A DNA stretch of 49,349 bases from an uncultured Clostridium sp. (GTDB lineage Bacteria; Bacillota; Clostridia; TANB77; CAG-508), in contig USJO01000005.1 in the NCBI GenBank assembly GCA_900555075.1, forward strand, positions 1 to 49,349, read 5' to 3'. This document shows positions 34,791 to 43,221 of the stretch, piece by piece (the stretch's first letter is position 1; each line of letters begins with the position of its first letter). The notes below the pieces were generated by a model. It ran no database searches and was not told the origin of the DNA. It saw nothing but the letters and a program-made list of their open reading frames with translations. The position numbers were made by a program, and so were the translations under genes.

Positions 34791-35471
34791 ATGATAGAGT
34801 TTAAAAATGTATCTAAAACTTATACAACAGGCACAGAAGCTGTACATGATGCTAGCTTTAAAATAGATAAAGGAGATTTTGCATTTTTAGTAGGACAATC
34901 TGGCTCAGGGAAATCAACACTTATAAAACTTATACTAAAAGAAGAAGAACCAACAAGTGGAACGATAATAATAAATGGTAAAGATACCACCTTTTTAAAA
35001 CCTAAGAGAGTACCATACTTAAGAAGGAGTATGGGGGTAGTATTTCAAGACTTTAGGCTTTTACCAGATAAAACCGTTTATGATAATGTAGCATTTGCTA
35101 TGAATATAGTCAAAGCTACACCAAAACATATAAGAAGACAAGTTCCAATGGTGCTTTCTTTGGTTGGACTAAGTGGAAAAGCAAAGGCATATCCAGATGA
35201 ACTTTCTGGAGGAGAACAACAAAGGGTTGCTCTTGCCAGAGCTTTGGTAAACAACCCAACAATGATAATTGCAGATGAGCCTACAGGAAACTTAGATCCA
35301 GATACTGCTTGGGATATTATGACACTTTTAAATGAGATAAATCTAAGAGGAACAACGGTAGTAATAGCAACACACGCTAAAGACATAGTGGATAAAATGA
35401 AAAAAAGAGTTATTGAAATAGAAAAAGGCGTTATTGTAAGAGATGATAGAAAAGGTGGTTATAACAAGTGA
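34791..35471 (+). CDS. ftsE: Cell division ATP-binding protein FtsE
   Basis: Cytoplasmic ATPase (226 aa) of the FtsEX complex, which transmits cell-division signals to peptidoglycan hydrolases. Walker A is GQSGSGKS (35-42), the signature is LSGGEQQRV and Walker B ends IADEPTGNLD. The FQDFRLLPDKTVYDNV Q-loop is typical of FtsE. The ftsX GTG overlaps the stop codon (GTGA). The gene heads a cluster with ftsX, two M23 peptidases and an S41 protease. Confidence 0.95.
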   Translation: MIEFKNVSKTYTTGTEAVHDASFKIDKGDFAFLVGQSGSGKSTLIKLILKEEEPTSGTIIINGKDTTFLKPKRVPYLRRSMGVVFQDFRLLPDKTVYDNVAFAMNIVKATPKHIRRQVPMVLSLVGLSGKAKAYPDELSGGEQQRVALARALVNNPTMIIADEPTGNLDPDTAWDIMTLLNEINLRGTTVVIATHAKDIVDKMKKRVIEIEKGVIVRDDRKGGYNK

Positions 35472-36365
35472 AATATAATGTAATAGCATACTTCATAAGT
35501 GAAGGATTTAGAAATGTATTTAAGAACAAAAAATCAACAATCTCATGTTTAGGTGTAATGTGTGTTACAATGTTAATGTTTGGACTATTTTTCTCAATAG
35601 GTAAAAACATAACACATATGGTAGAAAACATAGAGGATGCACAAGCAATAAGAGTGTTTATATTAAATGATACATCAGAAGAAGATGTACTTGCAATGAA
35701 AGATCAAATTTTAGCAATAAATCGGTGTAGCAGATGCTAAACTAAAAACTAAAGAAGAAGGATATAATGAAATGAAGAAAAGTTTGGAGGAATATACCTC
35801 AGCTATGGAAGCAGTAGAACCAGATTTCCTTTCAGACTCATATATAGTTACATTAACGGATTTAGACTTAAATGAAAGTGTGCAAGAGCAAATAAGCAAA
35901 TTACCACATTTTAAGAGAATAACAAGTAGTAACCAAACAATTAATTCATTATCGATAATTGGTAAATGGATTAGAATTGTTACAGGAGTAATTCTTATTG
36001 TATTAATTTTCATATCAATATTTATTATTGCTAATACAATAAAATTAACAGTACATGCAAGAAGAAAAGAAATATCAATTATGAAATATGTAGGAGCAAC
36101 AAATAGTTTTATAAGAACACCTTTTATGATTGAAGGTATAATAATTGGAATAGTATCAAGTGCAATTTCACTTGGGCTAGTGGGTGCGCTATATAATTGG
36201 TGTACCATTAAAATGGCACAATCTGAAACCATGCAAACAATTGGTATTAATATGTTACAATTTAAAGACTTATTCTCAAGTATATTAATAGTATATATTA
36301 TTTTAGGCGTTGGAATAGGAATTATAGGAAGTAGAGTTTCTATGAGAAAATATCTAGACGTTTAA
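35468..36365 (+). CDS. ftsX: Cell division protein FtsX, one CGG +1 shift
   Basis: Membrane subunit of FtsEX with four transmembrane segments and an extracellular loop that contacts PcsB/EnvC-like activators. The frames are 35468-35722 and 35724-36365. Omitting C35723 gives 298 aa, normal for FtsX. The join lies in the large extracellular loop and restores ILAINGVADAKLKTKEEG, matching the usual I-GV---SKEE pattern. Three C-terminal membrane segments, including the conserved cytoplasmic RRKEISIMKYVGATNSFIR, follow in the second frame. Unshifted, the product would have only the first segment (stop at 35740). The start is GTG 35468. Confidence 0.93.
35723..35726 (+). other. +1 frameshift site CGGT in ftsX
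   Basis: Codon context AAT-CGG-T. Skipping C35723 gives L-A-I-N-G-V-A-D-A-K, the expected FtsX loop sequence. Confidence 0.92.
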
Positions 36366-36382
36366 AGTAGAAAGGAAACAAT

Positions 36383-37606
36383 GTGAAAAAAAAGATATGC
36401 TTGGCTGTAATTACAGCATTGATTATAATTGGAAACATTCAGACAGTACAAGCCTTAACAGCTAGTGAATTAGAACAAAAAAGAATAGACCTAAAAAGTA
36501 AAATAGATGAAGCAGGAAAAAACTTAGAAAATATTAATGTTGAATTAACAGAAAACTTAGAAGAAATAAGTAAATTAGACGAAGAAATATATACATATGA
36601 AGAACAAATACAAAACACTACACAAAATTTGCAAAATATTGAAGCACAAATAAAAAAAACAGAAGAGTACTTAAAAACAATTGAAAAAAGATATGAACAA
36701 CAAAAAAAACTACTTGAAAAACGTTTAACATATGCGTATGAAGCTGGAAAAACTAGATATCTGGATGTGCTATTAAATTCAAAAAGTATAGTAGAATTTA
36801 TTTCGAACTACTATATAATTGGAGAAATGGTACAATATGATAAAGATTTATTAGATAGTATTGGAAGAGAAAGAAACCAAATAGAACAGACTGAAGAAGG
36901 ACTTAAAGCAAGCAGAGAAAACCTTAAAGTGGTAAAAACGGAACAAAAAAAGGTGGCAGTTTTACTGGAAAATGCAAAGGCCGTAAAAAATAGTTATATA
37001 AACAAGTTAACAAATGAAGAACAAGGAATAAAAAGTGATATAGAACTTTACCAAAATGAATTAGATTTAGTAGAATTAGAAATATTGATATCAGCAATGG
37101 AGGGTAGAGGTTCACAATATGTTGGAGGAACATTTGCATGGCCAACACCAGGTTACTATACAATTACTTCAAATTATGGTATGAGATTACATCCCATATT
37201 GAAAACTTTTAGAAAGCATACTGGACTAGATATTGGTGCACCAAAAGGAAGCTATGCAGTTGCTGCAAACGATGGAATAGTTATAAAGTCTACTTATTCG
37301 TATTCATATGGAAATATGGTAATGATAGACCATGGAGGAGGAGTTTCAACATTATACGCACACGGTTCTGAAACAATTGCAAAGGTTGGCGATGTAGTAA
37401 AAAGAGGAGAAGCGATTATGAAAGTGGGTTCAACTGGATGGTCAACAGGACCACATTTACACTTTGAAATAAGAATAAATGGGCAAACAATAGATCCATA
37501 CCCATATTTAGTATCAAATCGTACAAGAAATACAATCCCTACGAGAAATACAGCTGATACAAATACTACAAATGATACAAATTTAACTAATAATATAGAA
37601 CAATAA
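36383..37606 (+). CDS. Secreted coiled-coil M23 peptidase, EnvC/PcsB-like (first copy)
   Basis: A 407-aa exported peptidoglycan endopeptidase. A signal peptide covers about 1-25 (ending VQALT). A long coiled coil runs from about 28 to 230, and a LytM domain occupies about 260-365. Zinc ligands are His279 and Asp283 in HTGLDIG, and His358/His360 in PHLHFE. The tail is Thr/Asn-rich. In other bacteria such proteins are activated by FtsEX; the position 17 bases after ftsX supports this. Start GTG 36383 behind GAAAGGA. It is paralogous to the next gene, sharing YEAG-T-YLDVLL-SKSI. Confidence 0.92.
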   Translation: MKKKICLAVITALIIIGNIQTVQALTASELEQKRIDLKSKIDEAGKNLENINVELTENLEEISKLDEEIYTYEEQIQNTTQNLQNIEAQIKKTEEYLKTIEKRYEQQKKLLEKRLTYAYEAGKTRYLDVLLNSKSIVEFISNYYIIGEMVQYDKDLLDSIGRERNQIEQTEEGLKASRENLKVVKTEQKKVAVLLENAKAVKNSYINKLTNEEQGIKSDIELYQNELDLVELEILISAMEGRGSQYVGGTFAWPTPGYYTITSNYGMRLHPILKTFRKHTGLDIGAPKGSYAVAANDGIVIKSTYSYSYGNMVMIDHGGGVSTLYAHGSETIAKVGDVVKRGEAIMKVGSTGWSTGPHLHFEIRINGQTIDPYPYLVSNRTRNTIPTRNTADTNTTNDTNLTNNIEQ

Positions 37607-37619
37607 AGGAAGGTATATT

Positions 37620-38780
37620 ATGTTTAAAAAATTAATTAAAAGTATTATTATAATTACAGTAATTTCTGTACTAGTATTATCTGGAAATATTATGATTGCA
37701 TTAGCAACTTCACAATCAGACTTAAATAATATTCAAAGTGAGATAAATAATACAAAAAAAGAGATAAATAATGTTGGAGATAAAATATCAGAAACGATGA
37801 AACAAGTCCAAACTCTAAGTACTCAAATAGCAGGATATGAGAGCGAAATAGAGGATTTAGATGTAAAAATTGATGAGTTAACAAATAAAATAAATGAAGC
37901 AGCAGGACAAATAAAAGTAACAGAGGAGAAATATAATCATCAACTAGAACTTTTAAAAGCAAGATTAGTTGCAATATATGAGGCAGGAGAAACCTCATAT
38001 TTAGATGTTTTACTTGCTTCAAAAAGTATAACAGATTTTATAACCAAATACTATACAATATCTGAAATACTAGAAAGCGACAAAAATTTAATGGAACAAA
38101 TGGAGCAGACAAGAATAAGTTTAGAGGAATCTAAAAATTTATTAGAAACAGGAAAAGAGCAAGTAGAAGCTTTAAAGAAAAGCAAGGTTGATACAGCAAG
38201 TTCACTAAAACAATCACAAGCAGTAAAACAATCATACGTAGATCAATTAAGTGAGCAAGAAAAAGCACTAGAAGCACAATTACAAGAACAAGAAAAAGAA
38301 GAACAAAGAATTAAAAACGAACTAGCTCAAAAAGAAAAACAATATGAAAATGAAATTGCTAATTTAGGCGGTTCAGGAACATTACAAAAGCCAGTTAAAA
38401 CAGGTGTTATAACAGCAACTTGGTACTACCCTTCAGGAAGATTCCATGGAGCATTAGATTATGGTATTCCTGTTGGAACAAAGGTGTATGCGGCAGAAGA
38501 AGGAATTGTGCTAAAAGCTGGTTGGTCAAGTAGTGGATATGGCTTCCATGTTTGGATACAACATGCAAATGGACTAAGAACCTGTTATGCTCATGGTTGT
38601 GGCACAATTTATGTTAAAGAAGGGGAGAAGGTTGAAAAGGGGCAATTAATTATGCTTAGTGGAAACACAGGAAATTCAACAGGACCACACTTGCACTTTG
38701 AGGTAAGAGTTTATCCATATTCATTTAGATATGGTGGCGGAGGAAACGATTGCAGAAGAGACCCAAGAAATTATCTATAA
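37620..38780 (+). CDS. Secreted coiled-coil M23 peptidase, EnvC/PcsB-like (second copy)
   Basis: Paralogue of the preceding gene (386 aa) and probably a tandem duplicate. A signal peptide covers about 1-29, followed by a coiled coil to about 250 and a LytM domain with His276/Asp280 (HGALDYG) and His357/His359 (PHLHFE). The catalytic domain is more diverged than the coiled coil, with extra Cys residues in TCYAHGCG. Two FtsEX-linked hydrolases may act at different stages (division versus sporulation septum), which is speculation. It starts at ATG 37620 behind AAGGAAGG. Confidence 0.92.
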   Translation: MFKKLIKSIIIITVISVLVLSGNIMIALATSQSDLNNIQSEINNTKKEINNVGDKISETMKQVQTLSTQIAGYESEIEDLDVKIDELTNKINEAAGQIKVTEEKYNHQLELLKARLVAIYEAGETSYLDVLLASKSITDFITKYYTISEILESDKNLMEQMEQTRISLEESKNLLETGKEQVEALKKSKVDTASSLKQSQAVKQSYVDQLSEQEKALEAQLQEQEKEEQRIKNELAQKEKQYENEIANLGGSGTLQKPVKTGVITATWYYPSGRFHGALDYGIPVGTKVYAAEEGIVLKAGWSSSGYGFHVWIQHANGLRTCYAHGCGTIYVKEGEKVEKGQLIMLSGNTGNSTGPHLHFEVRVYPYSFRYGGGGNDCRRDPRNYL

Positions 38781-38825
38781 TAATATAGAAAAAATAGAAT
38801 ATAATATAAACAAAAGAATTAAACA

Positions 38826-38844
38826 AGGCGAGCATAGCTCGCCT
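38826..38844 (+). terminator. GC-rich hairpin after the second M23 gene
   Basis: AGGCGAGC (38826-38833) and GCTCGCCT (38837-38844) form a perfect 8-bp stem with a 3-base loop. Only AATTTG follows, so termination may be partial and allow read-through to the S41 gene. Confidence 0.6.
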
Positions 38845-38911
38845 AATTTGAGATTATACAAAGAGACGATACATAAAAAATTGTTTCTAAGGAAAGGAAG
38901 AATTAAGAATA

Positions 38912-40078
38912 ATGGAAACAAACAAGAAAGATAAAATTTATAAAATAATAATGTTGATTTTTATTACTGCTATAATAACATTTATGATTACATCAGTTGG
39001 GATGCATAATTACTTTGTAAATATGGATATTTCTAAAGATTCTGAGGATATAACCAGAAAACTAGAAAAAGTTAAACAAAAATTAGAAGAGTATTACATT
39101 GGAGATATTGATAAAGAAAAGCTTCAGGAATCAGCTATTAAAGGATATGTATCAGGGCTAGAGGATGAATATACCGAATATTTAACTAAATATGAATATG
39201 AAGATTTAATAATGGGGGTTACAGGAGACTACGTAGGTATCGGTGTATATATGTATCAAAATAATGATGGAAACATTGTAGTTTTAATGCCAATTGAAGA
39301 TTCTCCAGCAGAGGAAGCAGGTTTAAAGTCTGGAGATATAATAGTTTCGATTAATGGAGAATCATGTTTAGAAATGGATATAAACGTAGCTTCTTCTAAA
39401 ATCAAAGGTAAAGAAAAAACAACTGTGGATTTAGAAATTTTACGAGGAACAGAAACTATAGATATGACGATTGAAAGAAGAACCGTAGAAATAAAAGATA
39501 GCAACTCAAAAGTACTAGAAGGGAATATCGGATATATTGAGCTTTCAACATTTGATGAGAAATGTAGTAATAATATAAAGAAATACTTGGAAGATTTTGA
39601 AGGTGAGGGAATAAAATCAGTAATTATAGATTTAAGGAATAATACAGGAGGAGTAGTTACAGAGGCAATTGACTTTGCAGAACTATTTATAGAAAAGGGA
39701 AATGTAATAATGCGTTCATACAATAAAGCAGGTAAAGAAACAGTAATAACTTCTGACAGTAAAAGAACCTTTGATATGAAGGTAGTTATACTAGTAAATG
39801 AATATTCAGCAAGTTCAACAGAAATAGTAACAGCAGCATTAAAAGACAATAATGTTGCAACTATTGTTGGAACTACAACTTATGGAAAAGGTGTAATGCA
39901 AGAAATAATACCAATGTTTGAAGGCAAAGGTGCTTTAAAGGTAACAATAGAAGAATTTAAAACTCCAAATGGGGATAAAATCAATGAAGTAGGAATAACA
40001 CCAGATATAGAGGTTGAAAACAACCCAGAAACAAAAGAAGATGAACAATTACAAAAGGCAATTGAAACATTAAAATAG
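38912..40078 (+). CDS. C-terminal processing peptidase (S41, CtpA/CtpB-like)
   Basis: Membrane-anchored serine protease (388 aa) acting outside the membrane. One segment at about 8-28 is followed by a helical region, a PDZ domain (VGIGVYMYQNND to GDIIVSINGES) and the S41 catalytic core. The catalytic Ser301 (SASSTEIV), Lys326 and Gln330 (YGKGVMQ) have the same spacing as in Bacillus CtpB (25 and 4). Members process sporulation signalling proteins or division hydrolases; here the neighbours are M23 hydrolases. AAGGAAG precedes the ATG. Confidence 0.93.
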   Translation: METNKKDKIYKIIMLIFITAIITFMITSVGMHNYFVNMDISKDSEDITRKLEKVKQKLEEYYIGDIDKEKLQESAIKGYVSGLEDEYTEYLTKYEYEDLIMGVTGDYVGIGVYMYQNNDGNIVVLMPIEDSPAEEAGLKSGDIIVSINGESCLEMDINVASSKIKGKEKTTVDLEILRGTETIDMTIERRTVEIKDSNSKVLEGNIGYIELSTFDEKCSNNIKKYLEDFEGEGIKSVIIDLRNNTGGVVTEAIDFAELFIEKGNVIMRSYNKAGKETVITSDSKRTFDMKVVILVNEYSASSTEIVTAALKDNNVATIVGTTTYGKGVMQEIIPMFEGKGALKVTIEEFKTPNGDKINEVGITPDIEVENNPETKEDEQLQKAIETLK

Positions 40079-40082
40079 AACG

Positions 40083-40108
40083 TAGGGTCGGAAGCTACAC
40101 TTCTGACC
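40083..40108. repeat. REP-like palindrome, copy 3
   Basis: GGTCGGAAG (40086-40094) pairs with CTTCTGACC (40100-40108) with one G-U pair, preceded by TAG as in the copies at 8700 and 4657. There is no U-tract. Confidence 0.55.
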
Positions 40109-40136
40109 AAACAAAATACCAAAAAAGGAGACAAAA

Positions 40137-41790
40137 ATGGATAAGGAAAAGAAGAAATCAATACGATTTAATACAATGGCAATAATATTAATAATTATAT
40201 TTTGTATTGCAATAACCCCAAAAACTTTACAAAATGATACTTACTATACTATAAAAATAGGGCAATACATTTTAGAAAATGGAATAACTATGCGGGGAAC
40301 CATTTGCATGGCATAAAAATCTGGCATATACATTTCCACATTGGGCATATGATGTACTAATGTTTTCAATATATAATATTGGCGGGATGACAGCAATATA
40401 TATATCAACAATAGTGTTCGCTTCAATTTTAGGAATTATAATGTATGGTGTTAATGTTAAACTCGCAAAAAATAGAATAATATCGTTTATACTAACAATT
40501 GGAACATTATATTTATTAAAGCCATATATATGTGCAAGAGCACAACTTGTAACATTTATTCTCTTTATACTAACAGTTTATTTCATAGAGCAGTTCTTGG
40601 AGACAAAAAAAATAAGATATGCAATTGGATTAACAATAATACCAATACTAATAGCAAATTTGCATATAGCAACTTTTTACTTTTATTTTATTCTATATAT
40701 GCCTTATATTGCCGAATTTATGATATATATTCTTTCTTATTGTAATGTAATAATAAGTAAAACAGTAATTGAAAATATTAAAAAGAAAATACAAAAACAA
40801 GGAGAAACAGAAGAATTACTTGAAAAATTAAAAAAAGCAGAGGAAAAGTATAAAAGATTAAAATCAAAAGAAGATGAAAGAATACAAAAAAATTATAAAA
40901 TCAGAATATGTTATAATAACAACATAAAAATATTAATTATTATATTTGTAATTTGCCTATTCACGGGATTTTTAACACCTCTTGGAAAAACACCATATAC
41001 GTATTTAATAAAAACAATGCAGGGTATCAGTACTAAAAATATTAGTGAACATCTACCAATTGTATTAGCAGATAATGCTAAAATGTTGATAACGTTTGCA
41101 ATATATATTGGTGTACTTATGTTCACACGTGTAAAAGTAAGACTTTCAGACTTATTTATGCTAGCTGGTTTAGCATTATTAACAATAATGTCAAGAAGAC
41201 AAGCATCAATGTTTTGTTTAATTGGTGTAATAATATTAAATAGGTTAATTATGGAAATTTTCACAGTGTATAATAAAAAAGACGTATTGAAAAAACTAGA
41301 GGATTTTTCAGCTAAAATTTGGGTAATAGCAATAATATCAGCTATTGTTATTGGAATATCAATACACCAATATTCAAAACAGGCAAAAGACCAATATATA
41401 AATGAAAATGATTATCCAGTACAAGCTGCAAATTGGATAAAAGAAAATTTGGATTTATCTAGTCTAAAATTATATAATGAATATAACTATGGAAGCTACT
41501 TAATTTATCAAGGAATACCAGTATTTGTAGACTCAAGATGTGATTTGTACTTGCCAGAATTTAATGAAAATGTATATGTTTTTAGAGATTTTTTAAATAT
41601 AAACAATATGAACTTAAAAAATGTCGAATCAAAAATTGATGAATATGGATTTACACATTTTATTGTATTAAGTGATACTAGATTTAAAATATACCTAGAT
41701 GATCATCCAGAAGAATACAGGGTAATATATCCAACAGAAGATATACAGGATAATAACTTTACCATTTATGAAAGGATAAATAATAAATGA
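40137..41790 (+). CDS. Polytopic membrane protein, possible GT-C type transferase, one CGG +1 shift
   Basis: About 550 aa with some ten hydrophobic segments and a C-terminal soluble domain. The frames are 40137-40292 and 40294-41790. Omitting C40293 joins the first helix and loop into ENGITMGEPFAWHKNLAYTF, an acidic-aromatic first external loop as in GT-C membrane glycosyltransferases. A Lys/Glu-rich cytoplasmic loop lies near residues 200-235 of the joined protein. The C-terminal part includes NEYNYGSYLIYQG and VDSRCDLY. The family is not firmly recognised; donor and acceptor are unknown. AAAAAAGGAG precedes the ATG at 40137. The stop codon overlaps lspA (ATGA). Confidence 0.8.
40293..40296 (+). 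other. +1 frameshift site CGGG in the polytopic membrane protein gene
   Basis: Codon context ATG-CGG-G. Skipping C40293 gives G-I-T-M-G-E-P-F-A-W-H-K-N. The zero frame ends at TAA 40314-40316. It is the only site with GGG as the resumed glycine codon. Confidence 0.9.
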
Positions 41791-42263
41791 AAAGAAATAT
41801 GTATTTAATTATACTACTAATAGCGGTAGATCAAATAATAAAAATACTAATATGCAATACAATAGCAGTATCTAATGAAACTATAATATTATTACCACAC
41901 ATAGCATTAAACTATGTCGAAAATACTGGAGCTGCGTGGGGAATGTTTAGTGAGAGAATACTCCTAATATTCATAGATATAATAGTAATATTTGTAATAT
42001 TAAAAGCATTGTTAAACAAAAAATACGAGTTTAATAATAATGCAAAGCTAGGTATGTCTCTAATACTAGCAGGGGGTTTTGGAAATTTAATAGATAGAAT
42101 ATTTAGAGGATATGTAGTAGACTATATAGACATAACGAGATTATTTGACTACCCTATATTTAACTTTGCAGATATTTGCATAGTAGTAGGAGTTATATTA
42201 GTAATTACAGTAATTATAGTAAATACGGTAAAAGACCAGGAGAATATAGATGAAAAAGTATAA
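41787..42263 (+). CDS. lspA: Lipoprotein signal peptidase II
   Basis: Aspartyl membrane protease (158 aa) that removes signal peptides from prolipoproteins. Four membrane segments and the conserved boxes are visible: YVENTGAAWGMF, GGFGNLIDRIFRG with catalytic Asp103, and FNFADICIVVG with Asp129. It overlaps the preceding gene (ATGA) and the rluD start by 14 bases, the common lspA-rluD order in Bacillota. Confidence 0.96.
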   Translation: MKRNMYLIILLIAVDQIIKILICNTIAVSNETIILLPHIALNYVENTGAAWGMFSERILLIFIDIIVIFVILKALLNKKYEFNNNAKLGMSLILAGGFGNLIDRIFRGYVVDYIDITRLFDYPIFNFADICIVVGVILVITVIIVNTVKDQENIDEKV

Positions 42264-43152
42264 TATAGAGGAAATTGGTAGATTAGATAAAATTGTAAGT
42301 AATTTAGAGACGAACTTATCAAGAGAAGCTGTACAAAGAATGATTAAAAACGGAAAAATTTTAGTTAATGGAAAACAAGAAAAACCATCATATAAAACAA
42401 GTATAGGAGAAACCCTTACAATAGAAGAGGAGAAAGCTGAAGAAATAGATTTAAAGCCTCAAGAAATGCCATTAGATGTTATATATGAGGATGACGATAT
42501 GCTTGTAATAAACAAAGAGAAGGGAATAGTAGTTCATCCAGGAAATGGAAATCCAGATGGTACACTTGCAAATGCAGTAATGGCTAGATGCAAGGGTGGT
42601 TTATCAGGGATAGGTGGAAAGATAAGACCAGGAATTGTACATAGAATAGATAAAGACACATCAGGACTTGTAATAATAGCGAAAAACGACAAGGCACATA
42701 TAAACTTAAGTAATCAGATACAGAAAAGAAAAGTAAAGAAAACATATATAGCATTAGTAAGAGGCGTTATTAAAGAAAATGAAGCAACAATAAATATGCC
42801 AATAGGAAGAAGCACCAAGGACAGAAAAAAGATGGCAGTAAGCAAAAATGGAAAGGAAGCAATAACAAATTTTAAAGTGCTAAAAAGATTTACAGGATAT
42901 ACTTTATTAGAGGTAAACATTGAAACAGGAAGAACGCACCAAATAAGAGTACATTTAGCAGAAATAGGTTTTCCAATAGTTGGAGATATAGTTTATTCTA
43001 ACGGAAAAAATCCTTTTAATGTAAAAGGACAAATGCTACATGCAGCAAAGTTGGAACTAAAACATCCAACAACCCAGAAAGATGTAACTTTTGAAGCCAC
43101 ACTACCAGAATATTTTAAAAAAATTGTAAAAGAATTAGAAAAACAAATGTAG
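42250..43152 (+). CDS. rluD: 23S rRNA pseudouridine synthase, RluD family
   Basis: RNA-modifying enzyme (300 aa). An N-terminal S4 RNA-binding domain (about 14-75) is followed by the pseudouridine synthase domain with catalytic Asp136 in HRIDKDTSGL. RTHQIRVH and the GDIVYS motif complete the family signature. The exact uridine target is inferred from family. The ATG overlaps lspA, and GGAGAA lies before it within the lspA end. Confidence 0.94.
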   Translation: MKKYNIEEIGRLDKIVSNLETNLSREAVQRMIKNGKILVNGKQEKPSYKTSIGETLTIEEEKAEEIDLKPQEMPLDVIYEDDDMLVINKEKGIVVHPGNGNPDGTLANAVMARCKGGLSGIGGKIRPGIVHRIDKDTSGLVIIAKNDKAHINLSNQIQKRKVKKTYIALVRGVIKENEATINMPIGRSTKDRKKMAVSKNGKEAITNFKVLKRFTGYTLLEVNIETGRTHQIRVHLAEIGFPIVGDIVYSNGKNPFNVKGQMLHAAKLELKHPTTQKDVTFEATLPEYFKKIVKELEKQM

Positions 43153-43179
43153 GGGAGGTGGATTTCTACATTTACCCTA
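43150..43179. repeat. REP-like palindrome, copy 4 (degenerate)
   Basis: Outer arms TAGGG (43150-43154) and CCCTA (43175-43179) match the copy at 8700, and the inner stem is decayed. It begins at the rluD stop codon. Confidence 0.35.
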
Positions 43180-43221
43180 ATTAGGATACATCAATTATAT
43201 CCAACATGGAAAGGAATAAAT

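Noticed and set aside
38731..38934. A 67-codon reading frame between the second M23 gene and the S41 gene.
   Set aside because: It starts inside the M23 gene, covers a hairpin, has no ribosome site and gives a low-complexity protein.
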